From positions 4,216,001 to 4,280,000 of the forward strand of contig CM057057.1 of NCBI GenBank assembly GCA_029945375.1: a stretch of 64,000 bases of DNA, in the 5' to 3' direction. Made by a program: the position numbers and the translations under genes. Numbering within the stretch: position 1 is the first letter of the stretch; every line of letters begins with the position of its first letter. Shown here piece by piece: positions 1 to 11,509 of this stretch. Source of the stretch: Agaricus subrufescens (lineage: Eukaryota > Basidiomycota > Agaricomycetes > Agaricales > Agaricaceae). Under the pieces are notes generated by a model. That model was not told where the DNA came from and did not search any database. It saw only the letters and a list, made by a program, of their open reading frames with translations.

Positions 1-1893
1 CATTTCATCCTTACTGCAGTTGAAGACAGGATTATAGTCAGGCGAACAGATACCTTCCAAATTACGCGTACATGGCTCGTAGATGCATCACCTTCCCCAA
101 CACATGTCTTCTTTTCCAACAAATCCACCTCCAAAGCTAAATCGTCTTCCGGGTCTACTGGTGGTGATTGGGTGGCTCATTGTGGGTGGTCTTGCGATTC
201 AGAGTATATCTTTGCTGCCTTTACCAAACGCGGAGTCGTCCATGTTTTAAAGCTGAGAGACGAAAGCTGGAGTGGCCGGATCGAAGCCGGTACAGAAGGT
301 GATTGACAAATCTTGTCCCGGCTCTAGTTGCTTGCTCAGCAGACCAGGCCTTACAAAGGCAGAATGGGCTCCTGACGGACGAACGATTTTGTGCTTCTCA
401 GAATGGGGTGTACGTCCGCTTTGGCGGGGATTAAGAACAATCTCTCATCATTTTAGCTAAGGGTCACTTTATGGTCTCTCGCGACCGGAAATGCAACATA
501 TATCCAATTTCCTGTCCATCCTGACCGAGGTCAGCCACGGATCTGCTCGAATATGTTTGGCCTTCTGCTGAAGCTTTACAGGATATGCCTTCCGTGCCGA
601 CGGTCGATATTTCTTTCTTGCCGAGAGGCACAAATCGAAAGATACACTTGGAGTGTATGATGCAGCAGACTCTTACAAGTTGATGCGAGTGAGTGATTGT
701 AGTGGCTATAGTACCTATTGACCCAGAAATCTAGCATTTTGCTCTGCCCACATCTTCATTATCGTCCCTCGCTATGTCGCCCACTGGTGACCACATAGCC
801 ATTTGGGAGGGCCCTTTAGACGTGAAGTTTTCTCGCTTGTTTGTAAACAAGCTACTGATCAATCTTTCAGTATAAGCTGCATGTATTGACTCCGGTTGGT
901 AATGTGCTGTCGACATTTACACCTGAACCAGATCCGGGATTGGGCATCAGAAATGTCGCTTGGCACCCAAATGGAATGTTTCTTGCTGTAGGCGGTTGGG
1001 ATGATCGGGTTCGTTTTCCAGCCACCAAGAATATTTGCTGGTGGTGCATCATTGAGCTAGTCCATAGATTCATATACTGGAAAGCCTGAGTTGGTCGGCT
1101 GTAGCAACTCTCGAACTATCGTCTCGCATCTCGTCCTCGACGGTACGTATATATACTTAATTCTCTTTCACCTTGGTTCACATTTTCCAAGAAATTCTGG
1201 AGGGAACCCTCAAATTGGATGGAACTTACAGAGGGCCGTGGATTTTTGTCTTGTACGTTGAAACCTTCCTCTTTATCCAGTTTAGACTTCAGTTCTCTCA
1301 GATGAACGACTCTCCGGCCCTCAAGTCCTTTCAATTGTACGTGCAGATCAGACCAAGGCCAGTCCCAAAAGTGGTGCCTTGCAGCTAGAATGGAATAACA
1401 ACGGAGATCTATTACTCGTCCGTTTTGGTGTGGTGATTTCACTTCCTACTATTTGTCATACTTACAGCCTACCCAGAAAATGTTCCGGCAGCAGTCTTCA
1501 TATATGACTTCCCATCCCCACAACAAGAATTTGTGCCTCGATTGCGGAGTGTATTAGTCCATAGCAGCCCAGTTTCCAGCGCTCGTTGGAATCCAGTGAG
1601 GAAAGGAAGTCTGGTCATATGTTGCAACACACAAAGTGTGTACACTTGGAGTGATGAATGGGTCAATGAAAACGGAGAAGAAGAGGAAATGGCAGAATGC
1701 ATTGGCGTTCCTGCCCGTGAGTTCACAGTGAAATTTTGTTGTTTTGGCATCAACTTACTTTGCTTTCTGTCCAGATAAATTTGAAGCTAGGGACGCGAAA
1801 TGGGCACCTGATGGCAAAGGGTTTATCCTATACGACAAAGATCAGTTTTGCTGCGCTTTTGAAGTGGAAGACGAAGAAACGGAGGCCACATAA
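1..1893 (+). CDS. WRAP73/WDR8-like WD40 protein (5' end outside window)
   Basis: The reading frame is open from the first base, so the N-terminus is missing. Spliced exons give a chain of WD40 blades that aligns from memory with human WRAP73: an early segment with TRTWLVD, then LTKAEWAPDGRTIL, LRVTLWSLATGNATYI, YAFRADGRYFFLAER, LGIRNVAWHPNGMFLAVGG, and a final KDQFCCAFEVE before the TAA at 1891-1893. Small GT-AG introns interrupt it, for example around 300-350, 410-455, 690-735 and 1720-1775. In other eukaryotes WRAP73/Wdr8 sits at centrosomes or spindle pole bodies and helps anchor microtubule minus ends; in fission yeast it works with Msd1 and the kinesin Pkl1. The gene converges on HIR1. 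The identity is strong for the WD8 family; the cellular role is inferred from orthologues. Confidence 0.85.
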
Positions 1894-2590
1894 AGTTCTA
1901 AGTCAGGTCCTTATGCTTCCTACCTCATTCAACTTGCTTCTCCATCGGACTGTATAATGACAATCAGGCATAGCCTGCACAAACGACAAACATATCTAAA
2001 ATTGAGTATTAACACTCACTTTGATTCAAGAATCTATCCCTTTGTCTGCCCTCCTAACGCAACGATGAGAATCTGCTGTGTAAAACCGTGTTGTACCCCT
2101 TGGTGCACTGCACGATTTCCTTTACCTCTCTAGCAGAGGCGCAGAACGCCTCAAAGACGCGTGATTAGCATCTCTAGACATTCATAGTTTATTACACTGG
2201 GACCAAATGCTACACATTCGATCTATAGGTCCATGGTGAAAAGTTTGACAGAAACGAGAAAAAAAACTTGAAACCAAATAATATCACATCATCGACATAA
2301 AAATACTCCTACAACAAGGCTAGTCAATATGAATTACTCCTCCCTCTCCGCCTTTTCCAGTCTGTCTTGCCAGTCTATACCGAGTTTGGCCAGTGTCCTA
2401 CTCCTCACTACAAACTGAGTTCAAACAGGCACACTCGAGACGATGGAGGATGGACATACCAAATACTGATAAGACCCCCTTCAATAATTCTCTCTTCGAG
2501 ACTCCAGCAACGGTCGGTACCCACCCATCATCTCTCCCAGCTCGCCTGTTGAGAAATCAGCATCAAAGGAAAAAAATTCTCTCCAATGAC
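1894..2590. other. Intergenic region between converging WRAP73 and HIR1 ends
   Basis: About 700 bp holding the two 3' ends. It is AT-rich around 2255-2335. No open frame here has family similarity that I recognise and no tRNA-like B box was seen. It should carry both transcript 3' ends, but no single poly(A) signal stands out. Confidence 0.5.
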
Positions 2591-5500
2591 CTACCAATAT
2601 ACCGGACCAAATAATTCCCTAATCAATTCCTCCGCTTTCCACCTAAATCCTTCTTCCGCGATCTTTCTCGCATACGCAACCAACGCTTGCTTATACTCTG
2701 CAGGACTATCCAACGTCTTCGCTGCATATATTCGAGTCTCCAAATGTCCCAGCGTAAGTGCTTCAGACCACCATTGTGGCCTCGTCGCCCTATCATCTTC
2801 TGCATGTCCAGTAGAATCATCCGGCGCAGGAGAATTATTACAGTATCCTTCAACGTAAGCCACTGGTCCTTGATTGTTGTTACCACCCGAAGTAGAGGCA
2901 GAACGTTGCTGACGTTGCCATACTTCTGAACCTTCAGCCCACCACCTATCAGCGAGCTTGGTGAAACAATGAAGGGAAAGATCATATGTGTAGACGACGG
3001 CGTTAGAACAACTGAGCATAACCACACCGTTAGACCTAGTTGATGCCCCTGTAAGCCTTGTGTTGGGTGTAGAGAGGATGGGTTGGAGAGAGATAGGAGG
3101 GAAGTTTGCTGTTTGTTTCTTGATATTCCTAATTGAACGATGTCAGCCTACTTCGCCGTTATGAACCGAATAGACATGTACCATGAATACAGTTGACCAT
3201 TCGAGGTTACAACCATAAGACAATGTTTATTCGCGTCCATGAAAGACGCAGGTAAACCCAGATTGAGTGTCGGTAGTAGCCTCCGTCCATTTGGTGAATA
3301 AACGTTTATACTCCCATCCTGCATCGCAACCGCACAAAACACATTCGTGGCATTTGCAAGGAGCACCGAAGATGGCACATAGTCCAACCACTGCGTCTCG
3401 CCACCACTCGTGAAAGTTATCCTCGTTGATGCTGTCATAAAACAATATCAATGGTCAAAACAATAGCTTATCAATGGGAACAACTTACCTCCATTCTCAT
3501 AGTTCCACACCTCTAAAACATCATCTGTGGTTCTCTCTACCGCGCAGGTTAAATACGTCATCACAGGAGGTACATCCAACCCTTGGCTCTCTTGACGCTC
3601 CCATGAAGTGCCCACAGTGCCTGTTGAAATCTGTTTTACTACACCAACATTCTTCTGCACGTTACTGCCCATATTCCTGATGAATACTTTCCCCTCGTCT
3701 CTAGCCTTACCACCTCTTGGCGCCTGAGAGATTGACCCTTCAGTCATTGGTACTGAGTCCATGTCTGCGCTCATGTCCATATCCCAGTCCCCCCGAGAAT
3801 AAGCACTCTCGAAAGGTTGTTCTGCTGGTGACGGGAAGGACGATGTAGTAATACGTGATGGAGCATTTCGCCCGAAATCGTTGACAGGGATGGCTTGAGA
3901 ACCTTTCGCCGATGGAAGGCCATTAGTGGACGCGGAAGGCAGTACAGAAGCAGAAGGTACTGAAGACATATTAACACGTTTCTTATTCTTATTGCTCTTC
4001 TTGGCAACCAGAACGTTAATTTTTTCTTCGCCGGCGTTGATGTTGAAGTCACTAGGGGGCACTTGTTGTTGTTGTTGTTGTGCAGCTTGGATCGAGGTCG
4101 ATATATGTGAATAACCGTCCGGTATAGGTGGTGCTTTGAAGCCGAATTTGGCAAGGTATTGTTCTTGTACAGAGTGTGGCGCAATCCCTTCGAGTTCTTC
4201 CGAATCAAAGTTAAAGACACCAATAGTGCCATCCGATGACGCGGCATAGAGAGTAAGACCATCCCAAGACCTTATTATAGGTTAAAATTGAACGACGTTA
4301 TATAAAGATGACTTGGCGCACCAACTTAGATCCATGATTTGACGGTCAAACACTTCCTTCGCCACGATCAGAGGTCGAGCAGATTTAGTTTGCCACACGG
4401 AGACTGAACGGTCGTCTGCACCTAGTGCAACCACGGAGCATATATTTGCTGTAGCAACGGGGGCGTTTGGGTTTCGAAGAAAGATGTGCGGATTATAGCA
4501 CTATGGCAAAAGGAAAATTAAAATGGAAGATAAGAATGTATTTGAAAAGACCTCACAGCTACTTCTATTGTATTCTCATGGCCAACCAGGCTGATTTCAG
4601 AGGTCCAAGTATTGCGTGTGATGACGGCCGCAATGAATACGAATCCTTTATTGTTGGTAGCATTTGAGGCGGTTATGTGTGCGCCGTCAGGCGACCAGCT
4701 ACGAAGACGGACATATGTGGCACGAATACATAAACAGAAAGTAAACTCACCTGAGACGTCTAAAAAACGTGCTACCTGGAGAATCTTCGAAAGGTTTCCT
4801 CACTTCAGCTTCCATGCCCCAATCGGTCGTCCGCCATATTTTGACCGACCTATCGTCGGACTGAGTTGCGAGGAATTCTCCAACGGGATCCCAACACACA
4901 CCCTTGACAAAGCCTTGGTGTTGGTCAATCTTGTGAAGGCGTTCTACAGAGAACATAAATCAGAGAGAGCCCAATGAGAATATTAACCACATACCTAACG
5001 TGAAACCGCACCAAATCATCACTGCGGAATCGAGCCCGACCGATGCTAGATACCTGTCGCCAGGTGACCAAGCTACGTCCGTTACATCTAGAGTGGACTG
5101 CGTGAGCATGGTGCGTAGATGATTGACGAATATACGCACCACTCTCATGACCTGGAAGACGTTTCAATGGCTTCCAACCTTCCACATTCACCTCGTCTGA
5201 CCCCCAAATCCTCCCTCGTGCATTTCTAGCGTAGATATGAGCTTATGTACAGAAGTGTGATGAAGACATACGGGTCAAGGTCCCAGACCATAACTATTTC
5301 GTCATCGCTACCACTGGCCAGCCAGCGTCCAGAATGAGCCCAACGTACAGTGAGCACAGGCCCCGTGTGCATAGAAAGTGTACATAGTGATTTTGGAGGT
5401 TTGCCAGAGGCTTCGGAGGCGGGGTTCAGGATAGGTTTGGTGCTCCAGATACGAACTTTGGCGTCAAGACCACCTGTCGCGATGCGGGAGCCGTCTGGAT

Positions 5501-5594
5501 GCACATGGACAGAGAATATGGAGAGGCGTTTGGGGTTTGAGTCGGTCTTTGCAGAGTCTTTGTGGATGACCCATGCTGGCTTGGTGAAGTGCAT
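2591..5594 (-). CDS. HIR1: Histone chaperone HIR1/HIRA
   Basis: The N-terminus (FTKPAWVIHKD, then VHVHPDGSRIATGGLD and WASGSDDEIVMVWDLD-type blades) is the start of the HIRA WD40 propeller. The ATG at 5592-5594 puts the protein start where yeast Hir1 and human HIRA begin; an in-frame codon 27 nt upstream is less likely. The propeller continues through several short introns. It is followed by a low-complexity linker with six Gln near 4066-4083 and a basic run (KKSNKNKKRVNMSS) that might correspond to the Asf1-binding B domain. The C-terminal Hira domain (VVMLSCSNAVVYTYDLS, then a conserved WW and a helical tail) ends at the stop at 2591. The family deposits H3-H4 independently of replication as part of the HIR complex and represses histone genes. 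Only 168 bp separate its ATG from the stop of the epoxide hydrolase upstream. Confidence 0.93.
4066..4083 (-). repeat. CAA microsatellite encoding six Gln in HIR1
   Basis: Six CAA codons in a row on the minus strand, read in frame as poly-Gln just before VPPSDFN in the HIR1 linker. Length changes would stay in frame. Confidence 0.8.
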
Positions 5595-5652
5595 GTCGGA
5601 GGCAAACAATTGATGCCGCAAGTGATCTTGATCGGCCCCTCGAGCAACTTCA

Positions 5653-7186
5653 GAACAGACAAATAACCGACCCTATACCAGACTCACATACGACAAGCAA
5701 GTTCACACTATTCACCCTTACATTCACATAATCAACATTCTAGATAACTGCGGGAACCTCGCTCAGTGACTCAAAGTCTCTAGCCAGGCAGCTAGCTCCT
5801 CGCTGAGTTGATCCTTCTTCTCCCAGAAAATCCAATGACCACAGCCAAAAACCTTGGTAGTAACGTTCTTGCAAAACTTTTCCGCTAATGCCTTAAAGAT
5901 GGCTGGAACACAAAGGGGGTCTTTTTCTGTTAGGGCCAGAAAAACAGGTTTGTCAATCGTGTATGCCGACTGGGGGATTACTGCTGCTTCGTAAGAAAAC
6001 CGACGCTAGAAGTAAGGTGGTGTGGGACGGCGTACATTTGTAGTCCTCTAGGTCAAGATCTTTAACGGCAACCGTGTACCAGCACATGGGTGCTTTGAGA
6101 CCACCCTTCTTCAACTGTTCCTTCTTGTACGCATGTTCCTTGAATTGTCAGTGTTACCACGAGTTCGAGTAATATTGCTTGTAGGTGCATACTTCTTCTG
6201 GAATTGAAGGCTCGAGCTCAACTTGCACATTGCGTTCGACCCATTTCCTGGTCTCGCCTAAACGGCTCAGGGCCTGAGGCCATACGGTACCTGCATCCTT
6301 GGGGTGAGTCATGCTGTAGAAGGCGTCAAGCTACAATGAAGATATGATCAATGCTTTTACCAGCGGGCATCGCCAGTAGAAGAACTTACGTTCTTCTCGC
6401 ATAGTAGGGGACCATCGGGTTCGGCGAAAAATGATCTTGTTATAAAGTGTGAGGAGCAAAAAAAAAGGTTTCCGGAGTGAATACATACTGGTAGCCGAGT
6501 TTTTCCTCCCCAAATGTTTTCCTTGTCTTTGAAGGTATCGTAAATTACGACCTCAAGACTACTTGGATTTTGCTCACCATTTCCATGCGGTCCTCAAACG
6601 TTTGAGTAGGATTAGGAGGGAAATAACCAACAGCCAGAAATCCAAAGCCTAAAAAGCGATCTGGATGATAGTTGGCGATGCGAGCAGTGATTAAGGAACC
6701 CCTATGAAAAAGGTTGAGCTCAGCGGGTACTGGATGATAGTTACGACAATCACCAGTCATGGCCAATGGCGACACAACGGGTTATCTGTTCTGCATCGAG
6801 GATGTCGATCAAGTCCTGAACGATCAGACGGGCTGTATACTCGTTTGCATCCGTTGGCTTAGCAGTACCACCATATCCAAGCATATCGGGAACGATAAAC
6901 CCATAGCCGAGGGCACTGAGGCTTGTTACTTGGTTGTGCCAGTCGTTGGCTAAGCTTGGGAAGCCGTGAAGAAGGAGGAGTGTGTGCTTTCCTCCCTGCG
7001 CAGCCGCATAGTAGTAGTGGTAGTTATGGCCGCGAGAGGTAGTGATGTCCTTGTAGCTGCGAGGATCCATCTAGGAGGTATATCTTTAACCAGCACTTTC
7101 TAAAAGCAGCAGCAACGCGAGGGGCTGATGCCACGAGTGCTTGGCCGCTTCTCTCCATTCCTGCCGGTCGTCTTTCGCTGGGTTTT
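5653..7186. repeat. Segmental tandem duplication, copy A (epoxide hydrolase unit)
   Basis: From the motif gaacagacaaat at 5653 the sequence matches, base by base with scattered substitutions, a second unit that begins with the same motif at 7187. The unit contains the 3' flank, all exons and introns, and the 5' flank of the hydrolase gene. It also contains a diverged copy of the sequence that in the other unit leads into AFG3. The left edge lies between HIR1 and the hydrolase 3' flank; the right edge falls in sequence resembling the first codons of AFG3. Confidence 0.9.
5763..7070 (-). CDS. Soluble epoxide hydrolase (alpha/beta hydrolase), copy A
   Basis: Exons join to one intact frame from the ATG at 7068-7070 to the TGA at 5763-5765. 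The oxyanion motif HGFP is at residues 35-38. The nucleophile elbow GHDWGS has its Asp at residue 105, split by a phase-2 intron. A cap region follows (GYFPPNPTQT, FGEEKLGYQ, SFFAEPDGP). The acid Asp is in TEKDPLCVP and the base His in GCGHWIFWEKKDQLSEE. This is the triad of EC 3.3.2.10 epoxide hydrolases, which open epoxides to diols. Expected length is about 330 residues, usual for the fungal family. No signal peptide is visible, so it is probably cytosolic or peroxisomal. It is the left member of a tandem pair. All splice sites I checked are usable, including an acceptor that differs slightly from copy B in the last intron. The physiological substrate is unknown. Confidence 0.9.
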
Positions 7187-7309
7187 GAACAGACAAATCA
7201 TCGGCCCTATACCAAACTCTCACACATGATGCCCATACGACAGGCAAGTTCGCATTGTTGACCCTTACATTCACATAATCAATATTCTAAATAATTGCAG
7301 AAACCTCGT
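7071..7309. promoter_or_regulatory. Upstream region of epoxide hydrolase A, a duplicated promoter
   Basis: Positions 7071-7186 are the copy of the promoter that in the other unit is shared with AFG3. It lacks a stretch of about 30 nt present at 8703-8732, which includes a TGAGTCA site. Positions 7187-7309 are the duplicated 3' flank of hydrolase B. Confidence 0.6.
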
Positions 7310-8631
7310 TCAGTGACCCACGGTCTCTAGCCAAGCTGCTAGCCCCTCGCTGAGTTGATCTTTCTTCTCCCAGAAGATCCAATGGCCACAGCTAAAAACC
7401 TTTGTGGTAACATTTTTGCAAAATTGTTCCGCTAATGCCTTGAAGACGGCTGGAACGCAAAGGGGGTCTTTTTCTGTCAGGCCCAGAAAAACTGGCTTTT
7501 CAATCGTGTATGCCGACATGGGGATCACTACTGTTTCGTAAAAAAAACCGACACTGGAAGCAGGGTAGTGCGGAACAGCGTACATTTGGCGTCTTCTAGA
7601 TTGAGGTCTTTAACAGCAACTGTGTACCAGCACATGGGTGCTTTGAGACCGTCCTTCTTCAGCTGCTCCTTCTTGTGTGTGTGGTCCTTAAATATTATTA
7701 TTCAATTGTCAGTGTCATCATGGGCTCGGATAGCATTGCTTATAGGTGTATACCTCCTCTGGAATCGAAGGCTCTAGCTCAACTGGCACGTTGCGTTCGA
7801 CCCATTTTTTGGTTTCGCCTGAACGGCACAGGGCTTGGGGCCAAATAACATCTACATCCTTGGGGTAAATGATACTGTAGAAGGTGTCAAACTACAATAA
7901 AGATATATTTAATGCTTGGGACAGCAGGCACTAATAGTAGAAGAACGTACGTTCTTCTCGCATAATAGGGGTCCTTCTGGTTCAGCGAAAAATGATCTGG
8001 TGATAGAGTCTGAGGGGCACAAAAGGATTTTTACGGAGTGAAATCATACTGATATCCAAGTTTCTCCTCCCCATACATTTTTCTCGCCTTTTAAGTTATC
8101 GTGAACTGGTTCTCTTGGCCCACATACTAGATTCTGCTCACCATTTCCATTCGGTCTTCGTAAGTTTGAGTAGGATTAGGAGGGAAATAACCAACAGTGA
8201 GGAAACCAAAGCCTAAAAAGCGATCTGGGTGATAGTTGGCGAGGCGAGCAGTAATTTGAGAGCCCCTGTGAGAGTTGAGCTTCATCAGCGCCAGAGGATA
8301 ACTCAGACAGTCACCAATCATGACCAATAGCGACGCAACGGACGATGTTTTCTGCATCGAGGATGTCGATTAGGTCCTGGACAATCAGACGGGCCAGGTA
8401 CTCGTTTGCATCTGTTGGCTTGGCAGTACCACCATATCCAAGCATGTCGGGAACAATGAACCCATAACCGTGGACTTTGAGGCTTGTTACTTGGTTGTGC
8501 CAGTCGCTGGCCAAGCCCGGAAAACCATGAAGAAGGAGGAGAGTGGGCTTTGCCTCCTGCGCAGCCCCACAGTAGTAGTGATAGTTGTGGCCGCGAGAGG
8601 TAGTGATGTCCTTGTAGCTGCGAGGATCCAT
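7310..8631 (-). CDS. Soluble epoxide hydrolase (alpha/beta hydrolase), copy B
   Basis: Paralogue of the preceding gene with the same exon plan; ATG at 8629-8631, stop at 7310. It keeps HGFP (35-38), GHDWGS with the nucleophile Asp105, YFPPNPTQTYEDRMEM, MYGEEKLGYQ, TEKDPLCVP and CGHWIFWEKKDQLSEG, so the triad is complete. Substitutions against copy A are scattered through exons and introns, and the frame is preserved. This suggests both genes are expressed and under selection rather than one being a dead copy. It is divergent from AFG3 with only 125 bp between the start codons. That interval has a TGAGTCA motif that copy A lacks, so the two copies may be regulated differently. The substrate is not predictable from sequence. 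Confidence 0.9.
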
Positions 8632-8756
8632 TTAGGAGGTATATCTTTAGCCGGCGCTTTCTAAAAACAGCAGCGACCGCGACGGGCCGATGCCGCGAGG
8701 GCTGAGTCAGCAAGGAAGATTACGCCAGACTCGGCCGCTTCTCTCCAGTCTCGCCC
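8632..8756. promoter_or_regulatory. Bidirectional promoter, epoxide hydrolase B / AFG3
   Basis: 125 bp between two divergent start codons. It contains TGAGTCA at 8703-8709, the consensus of AP-1/Yap and Gcn4-type bZIP factors. Function is inferred from the motif only. Confidence 0.5.
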
Positions 8757-11310
8757 ATGTTCACTCGCTCCCTCCGCTCAATTTCGCGCGCCTCTCCACG
8801 GAGACTCGCTTCGCGCTCCACCGTTTCCTCCAGATTCTACGCTACACCCAGCAACTCAAATCAACCCCCACCAAAGCCGGAAAAAGAAGAACCCGACCGG
8901 GACAAGCAGCAACAGGATGAGCAGAATGTAGAGTCGAAACAACGCGACAACAATCCCCCTCCTTCTCATCCGACCCAACCGCCACCACTGCCAAAAGCTC
9001 TTGAAGGGTTTTTCCAACAGTACCAACAGCGGCGCAGGAGCGAGCAATCATCCACCGAAAACGAGTCAGAGTCGTCCGGCAAGGGGAAAAATCGAGCTCC
9101 CCCACCTCCCCCTCCGAATAACAATGGCTTCTCCAACAATCAGCTAGCGTGGATAGTTGGTAGTGCAGTTGCCTACATGGCATACTCCAACTCCAATGCT
9201 TCCTCGTCACGGGAAATCACATGGCAGGAATTCCGGAACGCTTTCCTCGACAAGGGACTTGTTGAGAAGTTGACGGTCGTTAACAACCACCGCGTTCGTG
9301 TCAAGTTACATCCCAATGCTGGTTCCATGTACCCGCAGGCGACTCTAGGTGGGGGAGAGTACCACTTCTACATCGGCAGCGTAGATGCTTTTGAGCGGAA
9401 GCTTGACGACGCCCAAAACGAATTGGGCATACCCAGTCACGAACGGATACCTGTCGCCTACCATGAAGAGATCTCCACTCTGAGCACCTTGCTCAACTTT
9501 GCCCCCACCATCCTCCTTTTAGGCTCCCTTTACTGGTTGAGTCGGCGTGGAGGGAGCAGTGCTGGTAGTGGTATCTTTAATATGGGCAAAAGCAGAGCCC
9601 GTATGTTCAACAAGGATACCGAGGTCAAAACAAAGTTCAAAGACATAGCTGGCATGGACGAGGCGAAGGAGGAAATCATGGAGTTTGTCAACTTCTTGAA
9701 GGACCCCGCCAAATACGAGAAACTTGGAGCAAAAATTCCTCGTGGCGCTATTCTTTCCGGCCCTCCCGGTACGGGTAAGACATTGTTGGCCAAGGCCACA
9801 GCGGGTGAAGCGTCTGTGCCCTTCCTTTCCGTCTCCGGCTCCGAATTTGTGGAGATGTTCGTTGGTGTCGGCTCTTCTCGTGTTCGCGACCTCTTCCAGT
9901 CTGCCAAGAAGAACGCTCCGTGTATCATTTTCATCGATGAAATTGATGCCATTGGCAAATCTCGAGCTAAGGGTGGCAGTTTCGGTGGTAACGATGAACG
10001 AGAGTCCACCTTGAACCAACTTCTTGTCGAGATGGACGGGTTTGGTACCCAGGAACACATCGTGATTCTAGCAGGTACCAACAGACCTGATGTTCTCGAT
10101 CCTGCTTTGATGCGTCCTGGACGTTTCGATAGGCACATTGCCATTGACCGTCCCGATGTATCTGGACGAAAGGGTATCTTCAATGTACACCTTCGGCCAC
10201 TGAGACTTTCGGCAATCATCGCCACCAATGTTGATGCTCTCGCCCACAAACTCGCTGTCCTTACACCAGGATTTTCTGGTGCAGATATTGCCAACGTTTG
10301 CAATGAGGCTGCCCTCCATGCCGCTCGCAAAGGCTCTGAATTTGTAGACTCGGTAGATTTCGATACGGCTATTGAGCGTGTCATTGTGGGCCTCGAGAAG
10401 AAGAGCCGTGTGCTCAGTCCGGAGGAGAAGAAAACCGTTGCTTATCATGAGGCTGGACATGCCATCTGTGGATGGTTCTTAGAGCATGCTGACCCTCTTC
10501 TGAAGGTCAGCATTATTCCCCGTGGTGTTGGTGCACTCGGTTACGCTCAAGTGGGTACTTTTTATTACCTTTGATATAAGTTACTGAATCAGTTATTAGT
10601 ATCTTCCACCTGATCGATACTTGCTCTCAACTCCACAAATGATGGACCGGATATGTATGACTCTCGGTGGTCGTGTCTCAGAGGAAATTTTCTTCGGTGC
10701 CGAGAACATCACAACTGGTGCTCAAGATGACTTGCAAAAAATCACTCGAATGGCATTTGAAGCTTGTGCAAATTATGGAATGAATGATGTTATTGGGCCT
10801 GTCAGCTATGGTGGTGATCGTGCGGCAAAGGAGAGCTGGACCAAACCATTCAGTGAGAAGACGGCTGAGATGTTGGACGGTGAAGTACGCAAGATGATCA
10901 CGTACGTTTGCACTGCTACAGTCTGTCTTAGCGGAATATTGACAGTTATCTATAGGCTTGCATACGAGCGAACAAGAAATCTCCTGAACAAGCACAAGGA
11001 TGATGTCGACAAGGTGGCACAATTACTGCTAAGCAAGGAAGTTATTACCCGGTCCGTCTTTAGTTTTATATATCCTGATTGTTCTTGTTTAATAACCGTG
11101 TCTGTATCTAGTGAGGACATGATCGACCTCCTTGGCAGACGTCCATTCACCTCAAAGGATGACATGGACAAATGGCTGGACGAACATCGTAAAGAGATGA
11201 AGCTTCCACCGTCGACAGAGGGTGAGGTAGATAGTCCATTACCTGATCCAGCTCCCGTGCCGGCACCAATTGCCAAAGCTCTTGACGATTCTCGTATGCT
11301 ACGACCGTAA
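8757..11310 (+). CDS. AFG3: Mitochondrial m-AAA protease, AFG3/YTA10 type
   Basis: ATP-dependent zinc metalloprotease of the inner mitochondrial membrane. The N-terminus is Arg/Ser-rich without acids ([16 protein letters not shown]), a typical presequence. A Pro/Gln-rich linker follows, then the FtsH extracellular-type domain with flanking hydrophobic segments (around [17 protein letters not shown] and [11 protein letters not shown]). The AAA domain has Walker A GPPGTGKT at residues 335-342, Walker B IIFIDEID near 390-397, and the second region of homology [18 protein letters not shown]. The zinc site HEAGH is at 564-568 (bases 10446-10460). The long first exon ends at 10550; introns are 10551-10599, about 10902-10955, and about 11051-11111. 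The C-terminus is [12 protein letters not shown] plus a Pro/Ala-rich tail. In other fungi it degrades misfolded membrane proteins, processes ribosomal protein MrpL32, and forms hetero-hexamers with Yta12. Confidence 0.96.
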
Positions 11311-11509
11311 TTTCCCTGGGTTATTTCCGTAGACTAAATATAATCTCACTATTGGCGAAGTAATACTGTACTCTACTTACTCCTGATTCACTCACATCTC
11401 CCATCTCTGTCTTTCTTTTTTTTTCTTGGAGTAATCTACATGAATGAACTCGATAGATGGTAGGTAAGACGTTAATAGATCATCAGTAACGTGTTTATAA
11501 ATGATATCG

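Larger units (their letters stand above)
7187..8756. repeat. Segmental tandem duplication, copy B (epoxide hydrolase unit)
   Basis: Second unit of the tandem duplication, in the same orientation as copy A and matching it through exons, introns and both flanks. It runs into the promoter and possibly the first few codons of AFG3. The order HIR1, hydrolase, AFG3 is therefore the likely ancestral arrangement. Confidence 0.9.

Noticed and set aside
5763..8631. Horizontal transfer of the epoxide hydrolases from bacteria
   Set aside because: Both copies have the same number of short spliceosomal introns as neighbouring genes and similar base composition; local duplication suffices.
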